Shown in pieces: positions 1-4,905 of a stretch of DNA of 5,157 bases; within the stretch, counting starts at the first letter, position 1; each line of letters begins with the position of its first letter. The notes under the pieces are model-generated. The model had not been told where the DNA came from. It searched no databases and worked only from the letters and a program-made list of their open reading frames with translations. This DNA comes from TH5896 sp049578985 (GTDB taxonomy: Archaea > Thermoproteota > Nitrososphaeria > Nitrososphaerales > Nitrososphaeraceae): positions 1-5,157 of the forward strand of contig JBAUMZ010000209.1 of the NCBI GenBank assembly GCA_049578985.1, in the 5' to 3' direction. The position numbers and the translations under genes were made by a program.

Positions 1-137
1 TCAGGAAAACTAGACCAGTAGGCAGCGCAAAAATGTATCAGTTAAACAAACCATATAGAACAGCACTATCAGCAGAAAAGTTCGCCCTTGAGTTAGCAAG
101 AGAGAGCATACATAAACGTAAGCCGACCAGATACTGA
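1..137 (+). CDS. C-terminal end of a protein cut by the window edge, possibly a winged-helix regulator
   Basis: A reading frame open from the window edge (codons begin at base 3) runs to TGA at 135-137 and gives 44 residues. The composition is clearly protein-like. It starts RKTRPVGSAKMYQLNKPYR, which resembles the wing of a winged helix (a basic strand, a Gly-Ser turn, then the K-x-Y-x-L strand). A helical stretch SAEKFALELARESI and a basic tail ending KRKPTRY follow. The wing reading is inference from pattern only; no catalytic motif is visible. An ATG at 33 could start a 34-residue peptide, but the frame is open and protein-like before it, so a truncated larger gene is the simpler view. 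The 3' end overlaps by 45 bases a doubtful ORF on the other strand. That the frame is coding is fairly sure; the family is not. Confidence 0.6.
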   Translation, partial: RKTRPVGSAKMYQLNKPYRTALSAEKFALELARESIHKRKPTRY

Positions 138-296
138 TTGATCGATATCCTTCGTGTACTCTTCATTCTTTGCATATGTTATGGCCTGAGTGGTAGTGTT
201 CGAAAGAGATGTCGTCAAAACTACAATTAATATCAGAATCACTCCAGGGGTAAACATTCTCAAACTTTGGGAGTTGTATCTGCCAGCTAGATGCAT
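93..296 (-). CDS. possible small secreted or membrane-anchored protein (67 aa)
   Basis: The ORF starts at ATG 296 and stops at TAA 95-93. Residues 18-30 form a hydrophobic run (GVILILIVVLTTS). A Thr/Ser/Gln-rich stretch and TQAITYAKNEE follow, where TYA could be a signal-peptidase site. The mature part would be only about 27 residues. A second ATG at 257 (residue 14) puts the hydrophobic stretch nearer the N-terminus and is an equally good start. AT-rich boxes lie upstream near 308-316 and 324-331, but neither decides the start. Against the gene, its last 15 codons are antisense to the better supported coding end at 1-137, and the C-terminus has no recognisable family. Function is unknown. 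The hydrophobic leader followed by a polar region is the only real support. Confidence 0.35.
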   Translation of the reverse strand: MHLAGRYNSQSLRMFTPGVILILIVVLTTSLSNTTTQAITYAKNEEYTKDIDQSVSGRLTFMYALSC

Positions 297-420
297 ATTT
301 CAGTATTAAGATATAGTGATTGTTATTTAGTGTTGGGTAAGGTATATATGATTTATCAAATAGATCATTTCACCACTTCTAATTCTAATATAGATAGTAC
401 CCAATACCCAATCCTAAATC

Positions 421-430
421 AAATATATTA
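421..430 (+). promoter_or_regulatory. TATA box of the hydrolase gene (leaderless promoter)
   Basis: AAATATATTA is centred about 26-27 bases before the ATG at 453. That is the spacing expected when an archaeal transcript begins at or next to the start codon. No Shine-Dalgarno sequence precedes the ATG, so the mRNA is probably leaderless. This box is the main reason for choosing 453 over the in-frame ATGs at 291 and 348, because translation from either of those would run through the promoter. Confidence 0.6.
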
Positions 431-452
431 CCTAGTAGTCCTGATATTGCTG

Positions 453-1244
453 ATGCCGCATACAAGGATTAATGGTGAAGATCTGGAATATAGTATCCAG
501 GGATCTAGTGAAGGAGAACCAGTAATGTTGATTCATGGAGGTATGTTTGCAGATATGTTTGTACCTCTCATGTCACAGCCTATTTTATCCGACAATTACC
601 GTCTGGTAACCTATCACAGACGAGGGTATCCAGGCAGTAGTCATAACACATTAGATAATGTGAGCATTCAACAGCAAGCTGCTGATTGTAGAGAGCTAAT
701 GCAAATTCTCAATGTTGATCGTGCACATATTGTAGGCCATTCTAACGCTGGACTAATTGCCTTACAACTTGCAATTGATACTAGTAATATAGTACATTCA
801 CTTTCTCTTCTAGAGCCAGCATTAATAGGATTTGTTCCAAGTGGTTCACAATTTGCATACCAGCTAGAAACAGTAAAGCGGTTGCTTCAAGAGGGAAATA
901 AGCCTGAGGCAATAGATACCTTTTTGAGGACGGTTTTTGAGGGAAGCCCACAATATCATGAAATAATCGAAAGACAGCTACCTTGGGGTGCATTTGAATC
1001 AGCTGTAAGCAATTTAGATACTATTTTTAGACTTGAAGCTCCAGCATTCCAAACTTGGACCTTTACAGTTGATGATGCAAAACGTATTCGTCAACCAATT
1101 TTATATGTTGGGGGCGAAGATAGCGCAGAGTATTTCCAAGAGGTACGCGCACTTTTATCCTCTTGGTTTCCTCATATGAAGGAAATAATTATTCCAAAAA
1201 CAACGCACATGCTACACATGATGAATTTCGAATGCTCCACCTAG
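453..1244 (+). CDS. alpha/beta-fold hydrolase with a truncated, chimeric C-terminus
   Basis: This is a 263-residue cytoplasmic serine hydrolase of the alpha/beta fold; it has no signal peptide. Residues 22-30 (EPVMLIHGG) give strand 3 and the HGG oxyanion loop. GHSNAG at 95-100 is the nucleophile elbow with Ser97. YVGGEDS at 218-224 supplies the acid, probably Asp223, and TTHMLHMMN at 250-258 supplies His252, so the triad is complete. The substrate cannot be read from sequence; relatives include esterases, enol-lactonases and C-C hydrolases. The frame opens further upstream (ATG at 291 and 348), but residues before MPHTRINGEDLEY do not look like the family, and a TATA box sits 26 bases before ATG 453. 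The protein stops 11 residues after the triad histidine, whereas relatives normally continue through a final helix. The last five residues (FECST) lie antisense to dehydrogenase codons, so the end appears to be created by a deletion. It may be active but could be destabilised. Confidence 0.85.
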   Translation: MPHTRINGEDLEYSIQGSSEGEPVMLIHGGMFADMFVPLMSQPILSDNYRLVTYHRRGYPGSSHNTLDNVSIQQQAADCRELMQILNVDRAHIVGHSNAGLIALQLAIDTSNIVHSLSLLEPALIGFVPSGSQFAYQLETVKRLLQEGNKPEAIDTFLRTVFEGSPQYHEIIERQLPWGAFESAVSNLDTIFRLEAPAFQTWTFTVDDAKRIRQPILYVGGEDSAEYFQEVRALLSSWFPHMKEIIIPKTTHMLHMMNFECST

Positions 1245-1440
1245 CGCATAACCAGCATTATGGTATTGATAGCATTAGTAACTGACTGGTTATCGGTGAC
1301 GTCAAGTTGCCCAACCTTAATCGGCAATCCTTCTCTCTCTGCGATCGAGATGATATTAGCACTTTTCTCGAGATTTCTCATGGTTGCGTATGTGTTTATG
1401 GTTTGTTCTCAGTTATACTAGTTGAAAAAACATTATCACT
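1227..1440 (-). pseudogene. remnant of a short-chain dehydrogenase/reductase (SDR)
   Basis: Read on the minus strand, three consecutive pieces in shifted frames reproduce the N-terminal half of a classical SDR. Piece one (about 1431-1399) reads VFQTSITENKP, resembling the helix after the glycine-rich nucleotide loop. Piece two (1402-1256) reads TINTYATMRNLEKS and, further on, EGLPIKVGQLDVTDNQSV; the YATMRN strand and the LDVTD motif are typical of the family. Piece three (1256-1227) reads AGYALGGAFE, the NNAGYA...GAFE region after strand 4. Between pieces two and three about a dozen codons, where an IDVLVNN-like strand belongs, are missing, and the frame changes. The TGxxxGxG loop was not found, and the catalytic YxxxK part is absent because the sequence runs straight into the 3' end of the hydrolase. 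Frameshifts, internal deletion and missing ends make this a non-functional relic. The family call is from motif recognition, not a search. Confidence 0.75.
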
Positions 1441-1501
1441 CACACTTTACTTGGATGTAGCTGATAGTGTAGTAGTATGACAGTCTAGTCCAGTAATAGA
1501 C

Positions 1502-1526
1502 GCCAGGTGTGATACTGCACCTTGGC
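1502..1526. other. short imperfect hairpin
   Basis: GCCAGGTG (1502-1509) pairs with CACCTTGGC (1518-1526) with one unpaired T at 1523 and an eight-base loop. It is the only GC-rich stem noticed in the gap between the two remnants. No clear U-run follows on either strand, so it is not a convincing terminator. It could be an RNA structure or chance. Confidence 0.3.
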
Positions 1527-1617
1527 TTCTTGGTTGCTGTTCTTATCGTTGTCACTCTCTTTTATGTAGTCAATGAAGTTTGACCCATCCATCATGTTAT
1601 TACAATATATGCAGATC

Positions 1618-1644
1618 CATCTCATACTCATCTCATCATCTCAT
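1618..1644. repeat. three copies of CATCTCAT
   Basis: The octamer CATCTCAT occurs at 1618-1625, 1629-1636 and 1637-1644, the last two directly abutting. This is a small, low-complexity tandem array in non-coding sequence. Replication slippage is the likely origin; no function is visible. Confidence 0.5.
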
Positions 1645-1691
1645 GGGTAAAGGAACTATTACGCAGACTTTCCTTATATGTGATTTCTTGG

Positions 1692-1857
1692 CTAATAGTT
1701 ATCTAAGATTGTTTCACCCTCTGTCAAAGATAGTGACAATGTCAGGTGCTTGCTTGAGATCGTCAAACAGTCTTGTGACTAACTGAATAAACACAGGTGT
1801 CAAATTACGTAGGCCGGTTTTGATTGTTTGATATTGATTTGCTATTGCTATTCTCAC
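1692..1857 (-). pseudogene. gene fragment or micro-ORF just downstream of the ATPase, unknown family
   Basis: A frame starting at GTG 1857, 11 bases after the ATPase stop, encodes 47 residues to TGA 1716-1714. It begins MRIAIANQYQTIKTG, continues LRNLTPVFIQLVTRLFDDLK and ends QAPDIVTIFDRG. The amphipathic helix-like pattern reads like a real protein. Shifting frame at the T-run near 1726-1728 continues the protein-like reading as LTEGETILDNY to TAG 1694-1692, which suggests a one-base frameshift inside an older, longer gene. GGAAGG just before the GTG could serve as a weak ribosome site, so a third cistron of the metal operon is possible. I do not recognise the family. A decayed fragment is preferred because no ATG is present and the good frame changes. 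Confidence 0.4.
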
Positions 1858-1868
1858 CTTCCACTATA

Positions 1869-4016
1869 CTATTTTCTCTTGCTACATCTTTTAACTAGCA
1901 TAGAGTTACCAAATACAGCTGAATCACTGACAATCCATCCTAGTGCAGCTAGGGACGGAGTCAGAACAAGAGAGTTTGTAAGTGGATATAATATCCCTGC
2001 TGCTAATGGTATGGTTATAGAGTTGTAAACAAATGAAATTAACAGGTTTTGCTTTATCTTCTTCAATGAGTAATCTCCCATTTTAAGAGCATAAACAACG
2101 TCGGCAAGGTCATTTTTTATAAGTATAACATGTCCTGCAGAGATGGCAATATCTGTTCCTGAGCCCATGGCTATACCTATATCGGCCTGAGTAAGTGCAG
2201 GTGCATCATTGATTCCATCACCTGTCATTGCAACTCTTTTTTTATCTTTGATCTGCAAGTTTACTATTTCAGCCAATTTTCGAGTAGGCGTTACTTCAGC
2301 AAGAACCTTATCTATATCCAATTTCTTAGCAATACTTTTGGCAGTTCTTAAATTGTCACCGGTTAAAAGAACCACTTGCTTTCCCATCGATTTAATTTCT
2401 TGAATTGTCTGTCTTGCATTATCTCTTAAAGTATCTGCAACTGCAATCAAGCCTACAAGACTACTTTCTAGAAAGATGGCAACTACTGTCTTGCCTTCTG
2501 ATTCTAATTCAGACATAACCGATTGCATTCTTTCTGGAATGGGTCTAGGCTGATCGTCTATGCTTTTTTCTCTTGTTCTACAAGTACCAACAAACATGGT
2601 TTTTTGAAGATACCTGGCAATAACGCCATGTCCCGATATTACATTAAACTGGGTTACTTCAACTGGTTGCATGTTCTGCTCTTTAGCTTTAGAAACAATA
2701 GCTTGAGCGATGGGATGTTCACTCTTGATTTCAGCGCTGTATGCAATTTGTAGGACTGTTGATTTATCATAATTATCATTTGCGATGATATCTGTAACTT
2801 CAGGTTTGCCCATGGTTAATGTTCCTGTCTTATCAAATACTACTGTATCTATATGAGCTAGCTTTTCAAGATATTCTCCTCCCTTTATCAACACTCCTTC
2901 TCTTGCTGCTTTCCCTACACCTAGAGATACAACCATTGGCGTAGCGATTCCTAATGCGCAAGGGCATGAAACAACCAAAATAGTTGCAAAAACAGTTACG
3001 ATGAATTGAGTGGATGCGTGTACAAATAATGCCCAGTAAGTAGAAGCACCTACTGCAATAAGTAGCACTATCGGTATAAAATACATAGCAGCCGTATCTG
3101 CGATCCTTTGAATGGAAGGTTTGGAACTTCTAGCCTGTTTGACCATCTCAACTATGTTTGCCAATATGGTACGGCTTCCAACGTTTACAGCCTTAATTCT
3201 AAGGTAACCATTCTTGTTAATAGTACCACCAATCACTCTATCACCAACTTTCTTATCTGTTGGAATTGATTCTCCTGTAATCATAGATTCATCTATTGAG
3301 GATTCACCATATACTACAACACCATCAGTTGCAACAGTTTCTCCGGGTTTGACGACTATGGTGTCTCCTACCACTATCTCATCAACATTTACTTCTTGCT
3401 CTCCCTGTCTACCGTCAGTTGTGATCCGAATGACTACCGCAGTTTTAGGCTTTAAAGCAATAAGCTTCTCTAATGATTCTGAAGTAGTTTTTAAAACCCT
3501 TGCTTCTAGAAATTCGCCTATTGTAAATATTGTCAATACGGATGCAGATGCCTCAAAAAATGTAAGGTTTTGATCTGTGAATATGGCTATTACAGAATAA
3601 GCAAATGCAACAGATGTACTCAAAACTACCAGCGTATCGACAGTAAAACTTCTTTTTCTTCTAAGAGAGTTATAAAATCGGACATAGAACGGCCTTCCTA
3701 ATATTACCTGAACAGGAGTTGCGAGAGATAATAGGAGATAATCAATGGCTTTACTTGAATCAACATCATCAACAAATATTTCGATTGCAACTAATGCGAT
3801 GGTCAAGGTGAGCCCTATTATTATGAGAGATCTAAAGGAACCAGTCTGTTCCTCGTCTTCCTCTTCTTGATACTCAGATTCTTTGTTTAAGAAAGGTTCT
3901 TGGTTTTTGACAACTTGAGAGTCATCATTGCATCCACAACCTAAACATACATCATTATTATTCATATTATCCGGCTGTTTATTGGTTTCCTTCGAATCAA
4001 TATCATCGCTTTGCAT
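1869..4016 (-). CDS. P1B-type heavy-metal-exporting ATPase (copper-pump-like, atypical metal site)
   Basis: This 715-residue membrane pump couples ATP hydrolysis to export of a soft metal ion. Eight membrane helices are visible, at about 64-81, 90-107, 126-146, 151-172, 311-333, 337-360, 658-676 and 683-706. Family motifs are complete: TGES (247-250, actuator), CPC (351-353, helix 6), DKTGT with the phosphorylated Asp395, SEHP (432-435) and GHG (462-464) in the nucleotide domain, TGDN (552-555) and GDGINDAP (599-606). Helix 7 has N657-x6-YN(664-665)-x4-P670, the copper-pump signature. In helix 8 the usual MxxSS is Trp694-I-V-Ser697-Asp698, and the later Asn704 is kept, so substrate choice is uncertain. 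There is no N-terminal HMA domain. Residues 1-63 instead carry CLGCGC (24-29) and an acidic run EEEDEE, which makes the protein shorter than typical CopA. It starts one base after the repressor stop, so the two genes are co-transcribed and probably translationally coupled. Cu(I) is the default substrate; Cd or Pb is suggested by the neighbour. Confidence 0.93.
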   Translation of the reverse strand: MQSDDIDSKETNKQPDNMNNNDVCLGCGCNDDSQVVKNQEPFLNKESEYQEEEDEEQTGSFRSLIIIGLTLTIALVAIEIFVDDVDSSKAIDYLLLSLATPVQVILGRPFYVRFYNSLRRKRSFTVDTLVVLSTSVAFAYSVIAIFTDQNLTFFEASASVLTIFTIGEFLEARVLKTTSESLEKLIALKPKTAVVIRITTDGRQGEQEVNVDEIVVGDTIVVKPGETVATDGVVVYGESSIDESMITGESIPTDKKVGDRVIGGTINKNGYLRIKAVNVGSRTILANIVEMVKQARSSKPSIQRIADTAAMYFIPIVLLIAVGASTYWALFVHASTQFIVTVFATILVVSCPCALGIATPMVVSLGVGKAAREGVLIKGGEYLEKLAHIDTVVFDKTGTLTMGKPEVTDIIANDNYDKSTVLQIAYSAEIKSEHPIAQAIVSKAKEQNMQPVEVTQFNVISGHGVIARYLQKTMFVGTCRTREKSIDDQPRPIPERMQSVMSELESEGKTVVAIFLESSLVGLIAVADTLRDNARQTIQEIKSMGKQVVLLTGDNLRTAKSIAKKLDIDKVLAEVTPTRKLAEIVNLQIKDKKRVAMTGDGINDAPALTQADIGIAMGSGTDIAISAGHVILIKNDLADVVYALKMGDYSLKKIKQNLLISFVYNSITIPLAAGILYPLTNSLVLTPSLAALGWIVSDSAVFGNSMLVKRCSKRK

Positions 4017-4017
4017 T

Positions 4018-4383
4018 TCAATTATTTTTTCTATTGATGGTACTACTACCGATACTGTTATCAGTATAGTTCACGCATTCATAAATCCCTCGTGCTATCT
4101 GTACCAGGATAGTATCGCTATCTTCCAAGAGTTTTGCAATCCTTTTGTCACTTAATCTGTAGAACATATTTTTTCCGACTCTTCTGTTTTTTACTAATCC
4201 ACAATCTAATAGACATCCTAAGTGATTTGATACGTTAGACTGAGTCTGAGCAGTTTCTTTAACTATCTGGGAGGTCGTCTTTTCCCCCGCTCGTAACACT
4301 TCCAGAATAGAAAGTCTGGTAGAATCACCAAGGCCTCTGAATAACTTGGCTTTCAATGCCAGTTTTCGGAACTGCAATGACAT
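4018..4383 (-). CDS. ArsR/SmtB-family metal-sensing repressor, CmtR-like
   Basis: This is a 121-residue winged-helix repressor counted from ATG 4383. The frame can be extended four codons to a TTG at 4395, but ATG gives a normal ArsR start (MSLQFRKLALKAKLFRGLGD) and a better promoter distance. GDSTRLSILEVL is the family's first conserved block. QTQSNVSNHLGCLLDCGLV is the DNA-recognition helix-turn-helix. NRRVGKNMFYRLSD is the wing. Cysteines at 57 and 61 (CLLDC) in the recognition helix and Cys103 (YECVN) near the C-terminus match the three Cd/Pb-binding cysteines of mycobacterial CmtR (57, 61 and 102) in order and spacing. By family logic, metal binding releases the repressor from DNA and switches on the operon. 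The TGA is one base before the ATPase ATG, so the pump is the obvious target. The metal is inferred; the family assignment is firm. Confidence 0.92.
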   Translation of the reverse strand: MSLQFRKLALKAKLFRGLGDSTRLSILEVLRAGEKTTSQIVKETAQTQSNVSNHLGCLLDCGLVKNRRVGKNMFYRLSDKRIAKLLEDSDTILVQIARGIYECVNYTDNSIGSSTINRKNN

Positions 4384-4409
4384 ATCAGTAGTCAATGATA
4401 TAATGATAT
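4382..4409. promoter_or_regulatory. candidate operator of the repressor (three TGATAT hexamers)
   Basis: On the plus strand TGATAT occurs at 4396-4401 and 4404-4409, and its exact reverse complement ATATCA occurs at 4382-4387 across the repressor start codon. The outer pair forms a 6-bp inverted repeat with an 8-base spacer; the two TGATAT copies are direct repeats eight bases apart. ArsR repressors bind such dyads over promoters, and a protein here would block transcription initiation. The function is inferred from position and symmetry; AT-rich hexamers can repeat by chance. Confidence 0.4.
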
Positions 4410-4429
4410 TTCTGGATGTACATAAACGT
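4406..4429 (-). promoter_or_regulatory. promoter region of the metal operon
   Basis: Two TATA-like boxes precede the repressor ATG (4383) when read on the minus strand. AAATAT at 4411-4406 is centred about 25 bases upstream, right for a leaderless mRNA. TTTATGTA at 4426-4419 is centred about 39 bases upstream, which would give a leader of about 13 bases. No Shine-Dalgarno sequence is present, which favours the nearer box. It overlaps the TGATAT repeats, consistent with repression by blocking TBP/TFB. Confidence 0.4.
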
Positions 4430-4476
4430 TGGTGCCTACCTTTTTGTTCACGTTAAAGGGTGGAGTAAATGTTCAA

Positions 4477-4698
4477 CTATGACAGGAGCAGGTTAAAGCA
4501 ATAAGCTCCGGTATTCTGCGATTCATGGGCTTCATTTGGAAGTAAGATTACAATATTCTTAATATTATTTCCTAAACTCATAGATTTGGTTTCGTAAAGA
4601 TCGGATGCATCGATATCTGGACTTTGAGCCTCCACTTTAACATAATAACAGTCGTGATAACCGGTATGGTCACCATTATCGTCGCTGTAAGCAACATT
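4477..4698 (-). pseudogene. C-terminal part of a probable secreted protein lacking a start
   Basis: A 73-codon frame opens after a TAG at 4701-4699 and ends at TAG 4479-4477. It begins NVAYSDDNGDHTGYHDCYYV, continues KVEAQSPDIDASDLYETKSM and ends TGAYCFNLLLS. Codons are strongly of the purine-any-pyrimidine kind, and the alternation of polar and beta-branched residues suggests a beta-rich extracellular domain. Two cysteines are present (DCYY and AYCF). There is no start codon before an ATG 40 codons in. The same frame upstream is interrupted by TAG and TAA (IQSHPV, stop, NVAYSDD), as if nonsense mutations had broken an older gene. Alternatively a frameshift joins it to the ORF starting at ATG 4748. 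The family is unknown. That the frame was once coding is likely; its present status is uncertain. Confidence 0.5.
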
Positions 4699-4748
4699 CT
4701 AAACGGGATGCGATTGGATTTATCCGTATGTTCGAGTTTGCTCATCAT
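4578..4748 (-). CDS. possible 56-residue single-helix membrane protein, overlapping another frame
   Basis: An ORF runs from ATG 4748 (a second ATG follows directly) to TGA 4580-4578. The N-terminus is polar and basic (MMSKLEHTDKSNRIPFR), followed by one hydrophobic helix (residues 18-37, MLLTATIMVTIPVITTVIML) and a basic tail, the layout of a small tail-inside membrane peptide. The main support is a TATATAAC box centred 26 bases before the ATG. The main doubt is that the hydrophobic helix is exactly the stretch antiparallel in frame to Asp/Asn/Gly/Tyr-rich codons of the competing 4477-4698 frame. Shifting such NNT/NNC codons by one base yields Ile/Val/Thr/Met automatically. It could be a real small gene, the 5' end of a frameshifted longer gene, or a shadow. 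Confidence 0.35.
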   Translation of the reverse strand: MMSKLEHTDKSNRIPFRMLLTATIMVTIPVITTVIMLKWRLKVQISMHPIFTKPNL

Positions 4749-4770
4749 TTCAGGTAACGCGCGAGTAATG

Positions 4771-4778
4771 TATATAAC
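4771..4778 (-). promoter_or_regulatory. TATA box for a leaderless transcript starting near 4748
   Basis: Read on the minus strand, GTTATATA is centred about 26 bases before ATG 4748. This is the same geometry as the hydrolase promoter in this window. No Shine-Dalgarno sequence lies between box and ATG. It supports transcription across 4748-4477 whichever of the two frames is coding. Confidence 0.45.
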
Positions 4779-4905
4779 TGTGGGCTAGCTCTGTTATGAT
4801 ACTTTTTATTACTAATCAAAAACTGTGCCTTATTGTATTATTCCTGAAGGTTTATAGAATGTTTTTATCTTGTATATTGATATGAAAGGAGAAACGTATG
4901 TTGTA

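Larger units (their letters stand above)
1441..1713. other. intergenic stretch without a convincing gene
   Basis: Both strands were read. The best frame is a 36-codon ORF on the minus strand (ATG 1595 to TAG 1485-1487; begins MMDGSNFIDYIKESDND and ends TWRLLLD). It is protein-like in composition, but its TATA-like stretch is only about 12 bases before the ATG and no family is recognisable. A plus-strand frame at 1580-1786 is mostly antisense to the remnant at 1692-1857 and is not considered real. The region also holds a hairpin (1502-1526) and a CATCTCAT triplication (1618-1644). Confidence 0.5.

Noticed and set aside
109..119. TACATAAACGT also found at 4419-4429 near the metal promoter
   Set aside because: An 11-base match is expected a few times by chance in a window of this size, and one copy lies inside coding sequence.
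781..993. 70-codon minus-strand ORF inside the hydrolase
   Set aside because: It is antisense to a firmly supported gene and has no motif.
1441..1500. SDR nucleotide-binding loop (an SITG reading at 1500-1489, minus strand)
   Set aside because: The distance to the next SDR piece is about three times too long and no glycine pattern follows, so it was left out of the relic.
1580..1786. 68-codon plus-strand ORF in the gap
   Set aside because: Its C-terminal half is antisense to a better protein-like minus frame, its N-terminal half covers the CATCTCAT repeat, and no family features are visible.
3214..3573. 119-codon plus-strand ORF opposite the ATPase gene, Ser/Thr/Pro-rich
   Set aside because: It is wholly antisense to the conserved actuator and helix 3-4 region of the ATPase; its composition follows from the complementary strand.
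4018..4395. Repressor start at the TTG 12 bases before ATG 4383
   Set aside because: The ATG has a better family-like N-terminus and TATA spacing, and the four extra residues add nothing conserved.
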